64,000 nucleotides of DNA from NCBI GenBank assembly GCA_016710625.1, contig JADJVK010000020.1, forward strand, positions 1 through 64,000, given 5' to 3'. Numbering within the stretch: position 1 is the stretch's first letter; each line of letters starts with the position of its first letter. Shown here in pieces: positions 21,307 through 30,472 of the stretch. The DNA is from Saprospiraceae bacterium. Its GTDB lineage: Bacteria; Bacteroidota; Bacteroidia; Chitinophagales; Saprospiraceae. Under the pieces are notes generated by a model, which worked only from the letters and a program-made list of their open reading frames with translations, was not told the origin of the DNA and made no database searches. A program made the translations under genes and the position numbers.

Positions 21307-21722
21307 TATCTGTTGTAATTGTGTAAGAAATCAAATTGGATTCAGCTGGAGGATTTTGAACTACTCCCTTATTAGAAAATTCACTCCCATGACAGGGGCA
21401 AATCAGATAATTACCTTGATTCTGCAATTCACAACCATTGTGAGTACAGTCCATTAATAATGCAGAATAAGTACCATCTGTAAGCTTAAAAACACAAATG
21501 GGATAGTTCAAATGTTCGTTTTTAATCAAAACAAATTTCCTTTCTATCGTTTTATCTTTTTGAACTAAAAGGAATTCTGATTTTTTGATTATTATTTTTT
21601 TTATTATTCACTGCATAATGTGCATAATAATTGGATAATCCGCAACTTTCTAACAAAATCATTAGTGGCGAAGCACTCAAACAAGCTGCTCCACATACTT
21701 TAATAAATTCTTTTCGCTTCAT
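21281..21722 (-). CDS. Rieske [2Fe-2S] protein with N-terminal signal (one frameshift)
   Basis: The C-terminal frame (21281-21529) has both Rieske ligand boxes, CTHNGC and CPCHGSEF. The N-terminus starts at 21722 (MKRKEFIKVCGAACLSA... LLESCGL), which looks like a lipoprotein or Tat-like export signal; it is joined by one shift in the A/T runs near 21560 to FLLVQKDKTIERKF. Total about 147 aa. Expected in the periplasm or membrane-attached, passing electrons. The start is 4 bases downstream of the di-haem gene's stop, so the two are co-transcribed; partner choice is inferred from this. Confidence 0.85.
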
Positions 21723-21726
21723 TCTA

Positions 21727-22938
21727 TTATAAGGATTTTAGAAAATTAGTCAAATCATTTTTTTCAGCTGCTGACAATAACATGTAATCATTCTTGCTTT
21801 TTAATGATTCTCCATTGTGCATTAAAATAGACTCTTCGATACTTTTTGCCCTTCCGTCATGCATCAAAAAATATTTGCCACCTTGAGATGCTGTTGACAA
21901 GCCAAGTCCCCAAAGTGGTGCAGTCCGCCATTCATTAGTTAATGCTGTTCCTTCTGTATAATGGTCATCCAATTCGGCTCCCATATCATGTAACAATAAA
22001 TCAGTATAAGGGTAAAAAGTTTTGTAGCTAAGTGCAGCAATAGGCGAAAAAGCTGATTTCAATTCTTCCACATGGCAACTATTACATTTAATTTGATTAA
22101 ATATTTTTTCACCATTTAGGACAGATGGATTATTCTTATCCCTTCTCTCTGGAACTTGTAATGCTTGGATGTAAAAAACAGTAGCATTCAACTGATTATC
22201 CGTTAGGTCAGGGTCATTTGTAATAATTGAATTCAACCCACTAAGATGATTAAAAGGATTTTGTGGAAGAAAAGAAGTCGTCACACCCATATCTTGATTA
22301 AAGGCTTGGGCTACTTGTTGATGAATGTTATAAGTACTAGCTTTTTTGCCAAACCTACAAATATATTTACCATCACTAACTATTGAATTTGCATTTGGTT
22401 CGACCCAATTTGGTATTGTATTCCAATTGGGTCTTCCTGATATACCGTCTCCATCCAAATCTTGTGGGTCTGCCATTTTCAATATGTCTTGGTCACTGAC
22501 GAGTTCTAAGAGTCCGCTACCCGAAACTATTGGAGCAACAAATTTGCTAAATGTGGCATTTGCAGGTAGTTGTTCACCTTTAAATCCAATTATAAAATTT
22601 TCTTGCAATTGAGGACCACCTTGTTTCAAAAAGGTGTTTTCAAAAGTATCTTTTTGACCAAATCTAGTAAGTGCTGTGAACACATGCCCTCTATTATCTC
22701 CACTATGACAACTTGCACAAGAAGAAGCTACAAAAATAGGTCCTAAGCCAGTTTCCGGAACATAGATTTCATCAAATTCTTCTGCACCGTCCAAAAACAA
22801 TCTATTTTGGTCATAAGTAAGACCATCTATAGCATTATCCATAACTTCATTTTTTTCGGGAGAGGGTGGAAAAATCTTATTGCAAGAAAATAGGCACAAC
22901 AATATTGTACTTGTCAAAAGTATAGTATAAAATTTCAT
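21727..22938 (-). CDS. Di-haem c-type oxidoreductase lipoprotein (DUF1111/COG3488 family)
   Basis: 403 aa, clean. Lipoprotein signal (LLCLFSCNK). Two haem c sites: CASCH (about residue 77) and CNSCH (about residue 286). FLDGAEEFDEIYVPETGLGPIF, DLDGDGISGRPNW and WRTAPLWGLG are characteristic of the di-haem 'thiol oxidoreductase' family, related to di-haem cytochrome c peroxidases. MHDGRAKSIEESILMHNGE near the end gives the usual extra histidines. Located at the periplasmic face of a membrane. First gene of the operon with Rieske and porin; the true substrate is not known. Confidence 0.85.
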   Translation of the reverse strand: MKFYTILLTSTILLCLFSCNKIFPPSPEKNEVMDNAIDGLTYDQNRLFLDGAEEFDEIYVPETGLGPIFVASSCASCHSGDNRGHVFTALTRFGQKDTFENTFLKQGGPQLQENFIIGFKGEQLPANATFSKFVAPIVSGSGLLELVSDQDILKMADPQDLDGDGISGRPNWNTIPNWVEPNANSIVSDGKYICRFGKKASTYNIHQQVAQAFNQDMGVTTSFLPQNPFNHLSGLNSIITNDPDLTDNQLNATVFYIQALQVPERRDKNNPSVLNGEKIFNQIKCNSCHVEELKSAFSPIAALSYKTFYPYTDLLLHDMGAELDDHYTEGTALTNEWRTAPLWGLGLSTASQGGKYFLMHDGRAKSIEESILMHNGESLKSKNDYMLLSAAEKNDLTNFLKSL

Positions 22939-23102
22939 GCCGCTAAATTATAATTAATCTAAATAAGAAATATTGGGATTACAAAATTTTACAATTTGAT
23001 TACAATTCAATTTGGCAGAAATTAAACATAAGTACTGAATATCAAATATTTAGAAAATAATTTTCTGCTATTAGAATTTTATTAGAAAAACTGTTTGAAA
23101 CT

Positions 23103-23786
23103 TTACCCAACAAACTTATACCCTACTCCTCTGATGGAATGAAAGTATTCTGGCACTTTAGGATCTGTTTCAAAATATTTGCGAAAGGAAAGTATAAAAT
23201 TATCAATGGTTCGGGTGGAAGGATAGACATCATATCCCCAAACAGATTGTAGGATTTGTTGACGAGAAACAACTTCGTTTTTTCTGTCAATAAGCAATTT
23301 CAACAATAGTGCCTCTTTTTTAGTGAGTTCGAAGGTTCCATTTTTAGTGGTTGCGGAGTAATTGACAAAATTAATTTCATTGCCATTAAAAGCATAAGTA
23401 TCCCCTGATAAAACTGTCCCTTTTTGGGATCTTCTCAATAGATTTTGAATTCTAAGGAGCAATTCTTCCAGCACAAAAGGCTTTGTGAGATAGTCATCTG
23501 CCCCCATTTTCAATCCAGTGATCCTATCGGTCGAAGTGTCTTTTGCAGTCAACATTAAGATAGGCGTTTCTCTATCATTGAGTCGGAAGTGCTCAGCAAC
23601 TTGCAATCCACTAATTTCAGGAAGCATAATATCCAAAATCAGCAAATCAAAATGAGCACCATTTAATTTTTTTATTGCATCTCTTCCATTGGCAACTGCA
23701 TCAATTTCGTAGCCTTCCAATTCGAGATTCAATTTCAATAAATCTCTGATTGCATCTTCGTCTTCCACCAAAAGGATTCTAATCAT
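23103..23786 (-). CDS. OmpR/PhoB-type response regulator
   Basis: 227 aa, clean. Receiver domain with the acidic pair VEDED, phosphoacceptor Asp52 (LILDIMLPE), Thr in LTAKDT and Lys in LTKPF. The C-terminal winged helix is of the OmpR type (FELTKKEALLLKLLIDRKN, VWGYDVYPSTRTIDNFILSFRKYF, SIRGVGYKF). No histidine kinase is directly adjacent on its operon; the kinase at 24564-25342 already has its own LuxR-type partner, so this regulator is an orphan within the window. It lies between the di-haem operon and the LuxR-type system. Confidence 0.9.
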   Translation of the reverse strand: MIRILLVEDEDAIRDLLKLNLELEGYEIDAVANGRDAIKKLNGAHFDLLILDIMLPEISGLQVAEHFRLNDRETPILMLTAKDTSTDRITGLKMGADDYLTKPFVLEELLLRIQNLLRRSQKGTVLSGDTYAFNGNEINFVNYSATTKNGTFELTKKEALLLKLLIDRKNEVVSRQQILQSVWGYDVYPSTRTIDNFILSFRKYFETDPKVPEYFHSIRGVGYKFVG

Positions 23787-23899
23787 CTTGATTTTTTTTC
23801 AAAAATACAATATTTAGTCATAAACAATTGGACAATTTTTGATAAAATTAATTTTATAGAAATGGCGTTCTGAATTTTTATAAAAAGTCAATTCTTTAA

Positions 23900-24553
23900 C
23901 TATACTTTCACTAAGCCTGTTTTAATAGCATATACTACTAAACCAACTCTTGATTTGGTTTTTAGTTTTTCGAATAAGGCATCTCTATAGCCTTCTACAG
24001 TACGGGGGCTGCAATACATTTTATCACCAATTTCTTTATAGGTAAGATCGGTCACTGCATATTTTAAGAATTCTTTTTCTCTATCGTTGATATGAATATT
24101 TGGTGTGGAAGTCTCTGGAGTACGAACCACATCCAACAGAATATTAGTAGCCCATTCTGGGTAGTAAAATCCTTTATTAATAACGGTTTGCAATGCTATT
24201 TCTAAATCTTTTGGATGCACATTTTTAAGCATATAGCCTTTAGCACCAAATTTGATCATTTTAATTAAAGATTTCTCATCATCAGCCATAGAAAGAGCCA
24301 CTACTTTCACATCAGGGTGGTGTTCTGTTATCCATGACATGGTTTCGTAACCGTCAATCAAAGGCATAGAAATATCCAATAAAACAAGGTCTGGAATATT
24401 TTTTGGGAACTTGAATTGATCAATTAATCTAAGGCCATTTTCAACTTCATACAATACTTGAAAATTATTAAAGCCGTTGATAATACTTGAAATTGCTTTT
24501 GCAATCAAAATATGGTCATCCACTACCACAACTGAAGTACTTCGATTCATCAT
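23900..24553 (-). CDS. NarL/LuxR-type response regulator
   Basis: 217 aa. Receiver domain with VVDDH, phosphoacceptor Asp60 (LVLLDISMP), and conserved Ser/Lys (ALSMADD, GYMLKN). The C-terminal LuxR helix-turn-helix is NDREKEFLKYAVTDLTYKEI and CSPRTVEGYRDALFEKL. It begins 10 bases after the stop of the kinase gene, which makes the kinase its cognate partner. Confidence 0.92.
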   Translation of the reverse strand: MMNRSTSVVVVDDHILIAKAISSIINGFNNFQVLYEVENGLRLIDQFKFPKNIPDLVLLDISMPLIDGYETMSWITEHHPDVKVVALSMADDEKSLIKMIKFGAKGYMLKNVHPKDLEIALQTVINKGFYYPEWATNILLDVVRTPETSTPNIHINDREKEFLKYAVTDLTYKEIGDKMYCSPRTVEGYRDALFEKLKTKSRVGLVVYAIKTGLVKV

Positions 24554-24563
24554 GATTCCAAAA

Positions 24564-25342
24564 TTATATAATTATTGACAAACTTGTTCCTTTCCCTATT
24601 TGGCTTTCAAGGTTAAACGTTGCACCAATAATTTCAGCTCTTTTCTGCATATTCACTAAACCAATTCCTTTATTATTCAAAGCAAATTGAGTTACATCAA
24701 AACCAATTCCATCATCTTTCAAAGTTAAATAAATTTTTTCATTTTTATTGTCTAATTGAATGTTTATCCAATCACATTTTGAATATTTTAAACTATTTTG
24801 AATGAATTCTTGTGTAATTCGAAGCAAAACCAATTTTTCATTGATACTTAAATGTTCAGTTTGAAGATTATTGACAAATTCTACTTGACACTTTTTGGTT
24901 TGTTCTACTTTCTTGCATTCATTTTTTATTAAGTCTGCAATACTATTGTTATCAATGTTCGCATTTGTCAGGTTTTTGAAACTGCACGAATATCTTGTAG
25001 GGTTTCATTTAATAAATTGGCTAAACTGTCGATTCTTTCTTCAATATTTTCATATTCATTGTTATGGCTCATTTGTTGGGTATAGATGGATGCCAAAGTG
25101 AGTTTTTGACCAATATTATCATGCAAATCCCTGCCAATATCTTCCATTGTTTTCTGCTGAATATCTAATCTGTTATTTAGCAATTCTTGGGCATGTTGCT
25201 GTAAGATCATTTCTTTTTCCAGCATTTCTTGTTGTTTTTTCTTTTTGTATTGTAGAATAAAAACCATAAGGCCAGATGCCATAATGAAAAGAAAAACAAC
25301 AAAATAGATAGTAAATATTAATATGCTTTTTTCATATGACAT
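24564..25342 (-). CDS. Membrane histidine kinase, HisKA_3 type (one frameshift)
   Basis: Frame 24968-25342 has one transmembrane helix (residues 8-30), a coiled coil, and the H-box GRDLHDNIGQKL with His74. After a shift near 24975 the rest continues through NLTNANIDNNSIADLIK into frame 24564-24833, with the ATPase N-box (ITQEFIQNSLKYS), DDGIGFD and KGIGLVNMQKRAE. Total about 259 aa. It phosphorylates the LuxR-type regulator encoded 10 bases downstream. Its start overlaps the end of the membrane protein gene by 11 bases, suggesting that protein is the sensor input. Confidence 0.9.
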
Positions 25343-25988
25343 TCTCTGATATTTTAGATTTTATTATTCCAATTGCAAACAGAATATACATTAAACAACT
25401 TAAACTATTATGAACATAAAACATAGGCATTCCGATATTATAATTACCAGAAAATACTAAAGATCTAAAAGTTGAATAAGGAAATCCAAATAAATAAAAT
25501 ATAATTAATCCTATACTTATCCAAAATCTTAAATCTTCTTGAAAATGAAATATATTTTCAGAATTAAACAATTCAAAAAAATACAATAATATTACTATAA
25601 ATAGCGCTATCAAAACATTGTTATTATAAATTACTGTTAATAATTGTATGTCTGATGATAAAAAGAACCAAAACCAAAAGTAACTAATCAACAATGCTAA
25701 CAAAATCAGTTTTATAAAATATTTATGGCTCTTAATTTTACTATTGCTATAATATAATAAAATATGAAACAATCCTTGAATAGGAAAAACCAAATATGTA
25801 AAATATACTGTATTTGAATGTTGTTTTGTAATAAAATATCCAAAAAAATCCAATGAAGCAATTATAAATAAATAATAGGGAAATAATGAAAACCAAAAGT
25901 TTGATTTCAGTTTTTTCAAATTTATAAAACCAACAATGGTTGTTATAAAACAAATTACTGGTACTATCAATCTAAAAAATGCAATCAT
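25332..25988 (-). CDS. Polytopic membrane protein, possible sensor partner of the kinase
   Basis: 218 aa with about seven hydrophobic helices (for instance LIVPVICFITTIVGFI, FIKLILLALLISYFWFWF, LIALFIVILLYFFELF, LMYILFAIGII). No signature residues that I recognise. The gene overlaps the histidine kinase start by 11 bases and begins 10 bases after the preceding small gene, so it is translated in the same operon. The short kinase has only one membrane helix and no sensor domain, so this protein may detect the signal (inference). Confidence 0.6.
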   Translation of the reverse strand: MIAFFRLIVPVICFITTIVGFINLKKLKSNFWFSLFPYYLFIIASLDFFGYFITKQHSNTVYFTYLVFPIQGLFHILLYYSNSKIKSHKYFIKLILLALLISYFWFWFFLSSDIQLLTVIYNNNVLIALFIVILLYFFELFNSENIFHFQEDLRFWISIGLIIFYLFGFPYSTFRSLVFSGNYNIGMPMFYVHNSLSCLMYILFAIGIIKSKISENVI

Positions 25989-25998
25989 ATTCGATTAA

Positions 25999-26539
25999 TT
26001 ATATTATACTATCATTTACTGGTGGTGGCATACTAGTTCCATTGTTCATTAATTTAAGTTGAGGTGTTGCACTTATTTTATCCCTTATTGGTTGATTGTT
26101 ACTATCAAATCCATTAAAATCAGCTAAACCATTACCTAAATTTATCAGGTACAAAGATAATATCCAAATTATCTTGTTGTACTCCATTAACTGTTTCTTG
26201 TTTAACACCAAAATAAGTATTTACAAATAACTTATCAGTTGAAACATTGTTTTGGCTAGCAACTTGCTCCATTTTACCCAAAAATGCCAACAAATCGTCG
26301 AAAGAAAAAGATCTTCCTTTTACTAAATTTGGGGAATGATTGTTTAGAAAATTGGGAAGCAAACTTGTTTTGGCAGATGCATTACTAACACTAATCTCAG
26401 ATGAACTATAATCACTCTTTGGTACTAAGGCTTTTACTTGTGTTCCATTTATATTCATAACGATATAGGATGTAACAGCTCCGATTGCAGCTCCTGCCAC
26501 ACCGTAATAAACACAAGTACCTGTAATTTCTAGTAACAT
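25999..26539 (-). CDS. Uncharacterised small protein with glycine-zipper N-terminus (frameshifted)
   Basis: Frame 26132-26539 (135 aa) starts MLLEITGTCVYYGVAGAAIGAVTSYIV, a hydrophobic glycine/alanine-rich segment that could insert in a membrane, followed by a polar domain with VSNASAKTSLLPNFL and FDDLLAFLGKME. A second frame takes over near 26145 (GNGLADFNGFDSNNQPIRD) and ends with MPPPVNDSII at 25999, giving about 180 aa. I do not recognise the family. First gene before the membrane protein and kinase; spacing of 10 bases suggests one operon. Confidence 0.5.
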
Positions 26540-26756
26540 AATTTGAAGATTTAAATATTAAGAAAAAATAATTTGAGGTTATATTATTTTCGGACTATAT
26601 AAGTTCTTTTGGAAACTTGATTCAAATGTTCAACAAATTTAAGAATATGCTGTCACAATTAAAACCTTTACAAATTCATATAAGTTTAGCATATTTTACA
26701 ATCAATTGAATTTCCATTTATTATAAAATTTCATACAAAAAAACAACGTTGAACAA

Positions 26757-26792
26757 ACAGTCAAATACCGTTAAAAAACGGTAGATGACTGT
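26757..26792. promoter_or_regulatory. 36-bp two-part palindrome
   Basis: ACAGTCA (26757-26763), 3-base gap, ACCGTT, AAAA, AACGGT, 3-base gap, TGACTGT (26786-26792). Both arms match perfectly. It lies 8 bases after the stop of the gene at 26801 and 218 bases before the next start, and has no long T run, so it may be an operator or RNA hairpin rather than a simple terminator. Confidence 0.5.
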
Positions 26793-26800
26793 TACAACTT

Positions 26801-27346
26801 TTATATTGAAAGCTCTTTGAAAATATTTTCTAAATTTTTAGAAGCAAATGACCCTACTTCTTCTTTTATTGGACCTTCAAAATTTTGGGAAGCAGCAAAG
26901 ACAACTGAATTGATTAAAAACAAGTCACTTTTACTAAAAAACTTCTCTTCCCATGGAGCAGGATCTGGATCTGGATGTGGTTGAAAATGTCTATCCAGCT
27001 TTTTTAAAATTTTTAATAAAATTTCGAGTATTCTATTCGTTCCACAATCACCTGTTATACTTATAATATCTTTTGATGCTGAAAAATAGATACCTTTTTG
27101 GAAAGACTCCTCAGAGAAATTTGCAATATCTCTGGATCGATTCATGATTTCTACCAATCCTTTAGAAACCATAATTGCCAATGCAAAAGGTGGTAAAGGT
27201 TGAGGGTTTAGGCAAATATGTGCATAATATTCTTCAAAAACCCATTTCCTTTTTCGGGGTGGGAATCTTCGTGGATATGTTGGACATTCATCATCCCAAT
27301 AAACTGATGACGCTATTGCTAATGCAATTTTTTCAAGATTTTTCAT
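26801..27346 (-). CDS. Uncharacterised 181-aa protein with LNPQPLPP motif
   Basis: Clean frame. The N-terminus (MKNLEKIALAIASSVYWDDE) is followed by a basic, proline-rich stretch (YPRRFPPRKRKWVFEEYY) and ICLNPQPLPPFALA, a striking motif that I recall from other hypothetical bacterial proteins without known role. A later HFQPHPDPDPAPWEE segment is also proline-rich, and the C-terminal half is helical. No signal peptide or membrane helix is clear. Preceded by a long structured region (27386-27479) and followed by a 36-bp palindrome. Function unknown. Confidence 0.6.
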   Translation of the reverse strand: MKNLEKIALAIASSVYWDDECPTYPRRFPPRKRKWVFEEYYAHICLNPQPLPPFALAIMVSKGLVEIMNRSRDIANFSEESFQKGIYFSASKDIISITGDCGTNRILEILLKILKKLDRHFQPHPDPDPAPWEEKFFSKSDLFLINSVVFAASQNFEGPIKEEVGSFASKNLENIFKELSI

Positions 27347-27385
27347 AATATTTGGATTTAATTATCAATCAAACTAGGATGAAAA

Positions 27386-27479
27386 TCAAGTGAAAAAATT
27401 CAGAAAGTGAATATAGTCAAGCTAAAAACGTAGGTTTTGACTTTTCAACGACCTACCTATGTTTTCACTTGACTTTCTG
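27386..27479 (-). promoter_or_regulatory. Structured leader or small RNA candidate upstream of the 181-aa gene
   Basis: TCAAGTGAAAA (27386-27396) pairs with TTTTCACTTGA (27462-27472). Inside, GTAGGT (27430-27435) pairs with ACCTAC (27451-27456). CAGAAAGT (27401-27408) can pair with ACTTTCTG (27472-27479), which crosses the first stem and would form a pseudoknot or a mutually exclusive fold. It ends 40 bases before the start codon. Confidence 0.45.
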
Positions 27480-27715
27480 TATCTAAGAATAAGAATTATT
27501 TATATAATGATGTAAAGTTACAGTTATGTAAATATTGTAAAAAATCATTTTTGAACAGCACAATTACATGAAACACATATTAGACTAAATATCAATTGCT
27601 TATAAAATAAAATGACATAATTTTGGTTTTTTTATACTAAATTATCGTAAAAAAGATAAGTATTATCATTTGTAAAAACATTGTTTTATTCGTTAAAAAA
27701 CGGTACAAAAAAAAA

Positions 27716-27747
27716 ACCGCAACCATTATCTTTATAATGATTGCGGT
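27716..27747 (-). terminator. Terminator of the metal-efflux operon
   Basis: ACCGCAA-C-CATTAT (27716-27729), loop CTTT, ATAATG-A-TTGCGGT (27734-27747): a 14-bp stem with one mismatch. The plus-strand A run before it gives a T run on the minus strand. It lies about 225 bases past the last efflux gene. Confidence 0.75.
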
Positions 27748-27952
27748 ACTTAACTTACTTTGATTTTTTGATTATACAGGGTGCATAAACATTATTCACT
27801 ATGATGCTTTCTAATGTTCAAAGTTAATATAAGTTACATAAATTAATAAATAACAGAAATTCTTAAAGTACCAGCAAAAAACATTATGCACTGTATTTCA
27901 ATATCTTAACTGCCACATTGCTTAGAATTTACCGTTTACATTTCAACAAAAA

Positions 27953-27966
27953 CCGTTAATAAACGG
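27953..27966. promoter_or_regulatory. CCGTT-N4-AACGG palindrome at the end of the efflux operon
   Basis: CCGTT AATA AACGG, ending 4 bases before the last efflux gene's stop codon on the minus strand. The same core occurs at 26768-26781 and, one pair shorter, at 27691-27702. Confidence 0.35.
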
Positions 27967-27970
27967 GGGA

Positions 27971-29155
27971 TTAATCTTCCTTATTTTTGAGTGCCATCAA
28001 CAAATTGTAAGCTCCTTTATACACAATTTGCTTGTTTGCGATGACTTCAGAGTTTTTGATTTCAATAAACCCATTTTCTTTGTTACCTGTTTTCACCTCT
28101 ATGAAATTAAAATTCAAATTATCTTTTTGAGCAAAAACATAATCCTTGCCTTCAAAATTAACAATCGTCTCTTCTGGCAATGCATCCACCAAGTCTGATT
28201 TCACATCTACTTCGGCGTTCATGTACATCCCAGGTATCAGGGTTTTATCATAGTTTTCGAAATGACAATGCACATCGATCGAATGATCTTCTGTAAGATT
28301 CTTACTGATTAAAATAATTGTACAGGGATATTTTTTAGCTGCATTACTATTGTTAAATGCCAACAATTTTTGACCAATAAACAACTTTGAAATGTCCTTT
28401 TCAAATACTTTTAGGTTCAAATGGATATCACTTGGGTTCACTAATTCAAAAAGTACATCAGCTGGAGTAACGTATTTACCAATGTTCACATTTACTTTCG
28501 AAACAAATCCATCAATAGAAGAATAGATTCTAACACTTTTGGAAAGGTTGGTTTCATTCAATGTGTTCGGATTGATATTGATCAATTTTAGTTTTTCTGC
28601 TAATCCACTTAAATTAATTTTCAATAATTTGTACTCTGATTCAGCCATTTGGAACACTTTGTCGCTACTAGCCTGGCTTTGATTCAGCTCTTTTTGGCGA
28701 AAATATTCTTTCTCTGCATATTCCAACTTTGATTTGTTGGTCAAATAGTCTTGCTGCAACTGGATGTATTGTTGATCTTCAAGAGTTGCAATCACTTCCC
28801 CTTTTTTCAGATGCATCCCTGGCAAAAGTTTGGTAGAGGTAAGATATCCTCCTAAAGGCATACTTACAGAAATCATATTTTGTGGCGGTACATCAATGAT
28901 TCCATTGATTTTCATCACTGTAGAGATATTTTTTTGCTCCAAATTACAAAATTGAAGGTTAGCATTTTTTAGCTGTGGCTCTGTTAACGTGATTAAATTT
29001 TCCACCTTTGCTTCTTGATCTTTTGCTCCTTCTGCATTTTTTTTATTGCTACAATTAATAAAAAATAGGGTTCCTAGCAAAAAAGCAATCCACAAGTTTT
29101 TTGATGCAAAACTTTGTATATATCTGTGATTCAATGATTTATTATTATTTTTCAT
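27971..29155 (-). CDS. RND efflux periplasmic adaptor (CusB/CzcB-like) lipoprotein
   Basis: 394 aa, clean. Lipoprotein signal (LLGTLFFINCSNK). Barrel-sandwich halves flank a helical hairpin: SMPLGGYLTSTKLLPGMHLKKGEVIATLED before the hairpin (given as a continuous stretch from about residue 98 to 127) and IYSSIDGFVSKVNVNIGKYV after it. Then come the beta-barrel (DIHLNLKVFEKDISKLFIGQ) and the membrane-proximal domain. It links the inner-membrane pump to the outer-membrane channel. Last gene of the five-gene efflux operon; the gene order is pump, channel, adaptor. Metal specificity is not readable; no metal-rich N-terminal extension is present. Confidence 0.9.
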   Translation of the reverse strand: MKNNNKSLNHRYIQSFASKNLWIAFLLGTLFFINCSNKKNAEGAKDQEAKVENLITLTEPQLKNANLQFCNLEQKNISTVMKINGIIDVPPQNMISVSMPLGGYLTSTKLLPGMHLKKGEVIATLEDQQYIQLQQDYLTNKSKLEYAEKEYFRQKELNQSQASSDKVFQMAESEYKLLKINLSGLAEKLKLININPNTLNETNLSKSVRIYSSIDGFVSKVNVNIGKYVTPADVLFELVNPSDIHLNLKVFEKDISKLFIGQKLLAFNNSNAAKKYPCTIILISKNLTEDHSIDVHCHFENYDKTLIPGMYMNAEVDVKSDLVDALPEETIVNFEGKDYVFAQKDNLNFNFIEVKTGNKENGFIEIKNSEVIANKQIVYKGAYNLLMALKNKED

Positions 29156-29195
29156 AAAACAAATTTTATTTGTTTAAAAATTATTTAAGGATGTT

Positions 29196-30431
29196 TTAGT
29201 TGTTAAAATAGCTGAGTTGTACGATGTATTCATTTCTAACTTTCACCAACTCGATATAGTTCTTTTTAAGTTCGATACTTTGATTGATCAATATCACCCA
29301 ATCCAAATAATTGATTTCTCCATTATTGAATTGCTTAGTAGCGGTATCGACTATCAGGTTAGCATTCGGCAAAACAGTGGCTTCATAAGATTTAATCTGC
29401 TCATTACTAGCATTATATTGGAAAATCAGTGATTGATAATGATTTTCTAATTGTTGCTTTTCTGTTGCCAATTCTTGGTTCAGCACATTTCCATAAAACT
29501 CATTCGCCGCAATTTTAGCTTTTTGAGATTTTCTAAAAATAGGAATCCCCACTCCAATATCAAATGATTGAAATCTTTTCCATCGATTGTAATAAATATC
29601 GTCTGACCCAACTCCTTTCATGGTCGTCGAAGCTGCTCCAACAGAAATCTCTGGCAATAATTTGGATTTTTCCAATGCGATATTCACCGTATTTAATTGC
29701 TTTTGTTGCTCAATATATTTCAGGTTCGGGTGTTGCTCGATGGTATTTTGTCCCATCACGACACTTTGATAAAAAAGGGATTCTTCAACTTCGATTTTAG
29801 TCTCCACATTTAATAACAATTGAAACTTGGCTTGCAAGAATGCGATCTCTTGATTTAATTGCTTTAGCTGTAGTCTCAAATTACTCAGCTGGGTTTCTGC
29901 TGTCGTTTTCTCCAAAATATTACTTTCACCTTTCGAAAATCTAACCTCAGTTTTTTTGAAGAAATTATTATAAATGGTGTCTGATTTCAATAGCAATTTT
30001 TCTTTTGCTTTCAAATAAATCAACGAGTAATAAAGCTCAGTAATCATTTTTTTGAGTTCCACTTCTTTAATGTTTACTCCCAACAATACAGATTTCCATT
30101 CTTCCGTGAGTAATTTTTTTTGATTGGAATAGACAATAGGCAATGAAAATGACTGCCCAATAGCGAAACGGTTATCAATATAACTGCTATTCATTTGCCC
30201 AAACCCACCAGAAATAATAGTAGATGGTATATTTTTATAAGTTTCAATCATTTTTTGATGATATTCAGCCTTCAATCGTTCACTTTTGAGGGTCATATTA
30301 TTTTTGATTGCCATTTCAATTGCCAATGGAAGGCTCATTTTATTTTGAGCAGAAAGCAATATTGGAAACAAAGCAATTATGATGAGCACAAAAAAGCTAT
30401 TGATTTTTTTTATATTTCTATTATTTATCAT
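29196..30431 (-). CDS. TolC-family outer membrane efflux channel (CusC/CzcC-like)
   Basis: 411 aa, clean. Signal peptide ends ILLSAQNK. Then MSLPLAIEMAIKNNMTLKSERLK, the classic TolC-family opening, long coiled-coil helices (TTAETQLSNLRLQLKQLNQE) and the second repeat with IEQHPNLKYIEQQ, FDIGVGIPIFRKSQKAKI and NGEINYLDWVILINQSIE. It forms the exit duct of the metal-efflux pump. It lies 40 bases before the adaptor and 41 bases after the pump gene. Confidence 0.9.
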   Translation of the reverse strand: MINNRNIKKINSFFVLIIIALFPILLSAQNKMSLPLAIEMAIKNNMTLKSERLKAEYHQKMIETYKNIPSTIISGGFGQMNSSYIDNRFAIGQSFSLPIVYSNQKKLLTEEWKSVLLGVNIKEVELKKMITELYYSLIYLKAKEKLLLKSDTIYNNFFKKTEVRFSKGESNILEKTTAETQLSNLRLQLKQLNQEIAFLQAKFQLLLNVETKIEVEESLFYQSVVMGQNTIEQHPNLKYIEQQKQLNTVNIALEKSKLLPEISVGAASTTMKGVGSDDIYYNRWKRFQSFDIGVGIPIFRKSQKAKIAANEFYGNVLNQELATEKQQLENHYQSLIFQYNASNEQIKSYEATVLPNANLIVDTATKQFNNGEINYLDWVILINQSIELKKNYIELVKVRNEYIVQLSYFNN

Positions 30432-30472
30432 TTTTATAAATTTAAGTATTCAATAAAAATTGAATTCATCTT

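Larger units (their letters stand above)
27347..27970. other. Intergenic region with structured leader, palindromes and terminator
   Basis: 624 bases on the minus-strand side between the metal-efflux operon and the 181-aa gene. It contains the structured stretch at 27386-27479, a CGTT-AAAA-AACG palindrome at 27691-27702, the terminator at 27716-27747 and a CCGTT-AATA-AACGG palindrome at 27953-27966. No coding frame was found. Confidence 0.6.
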
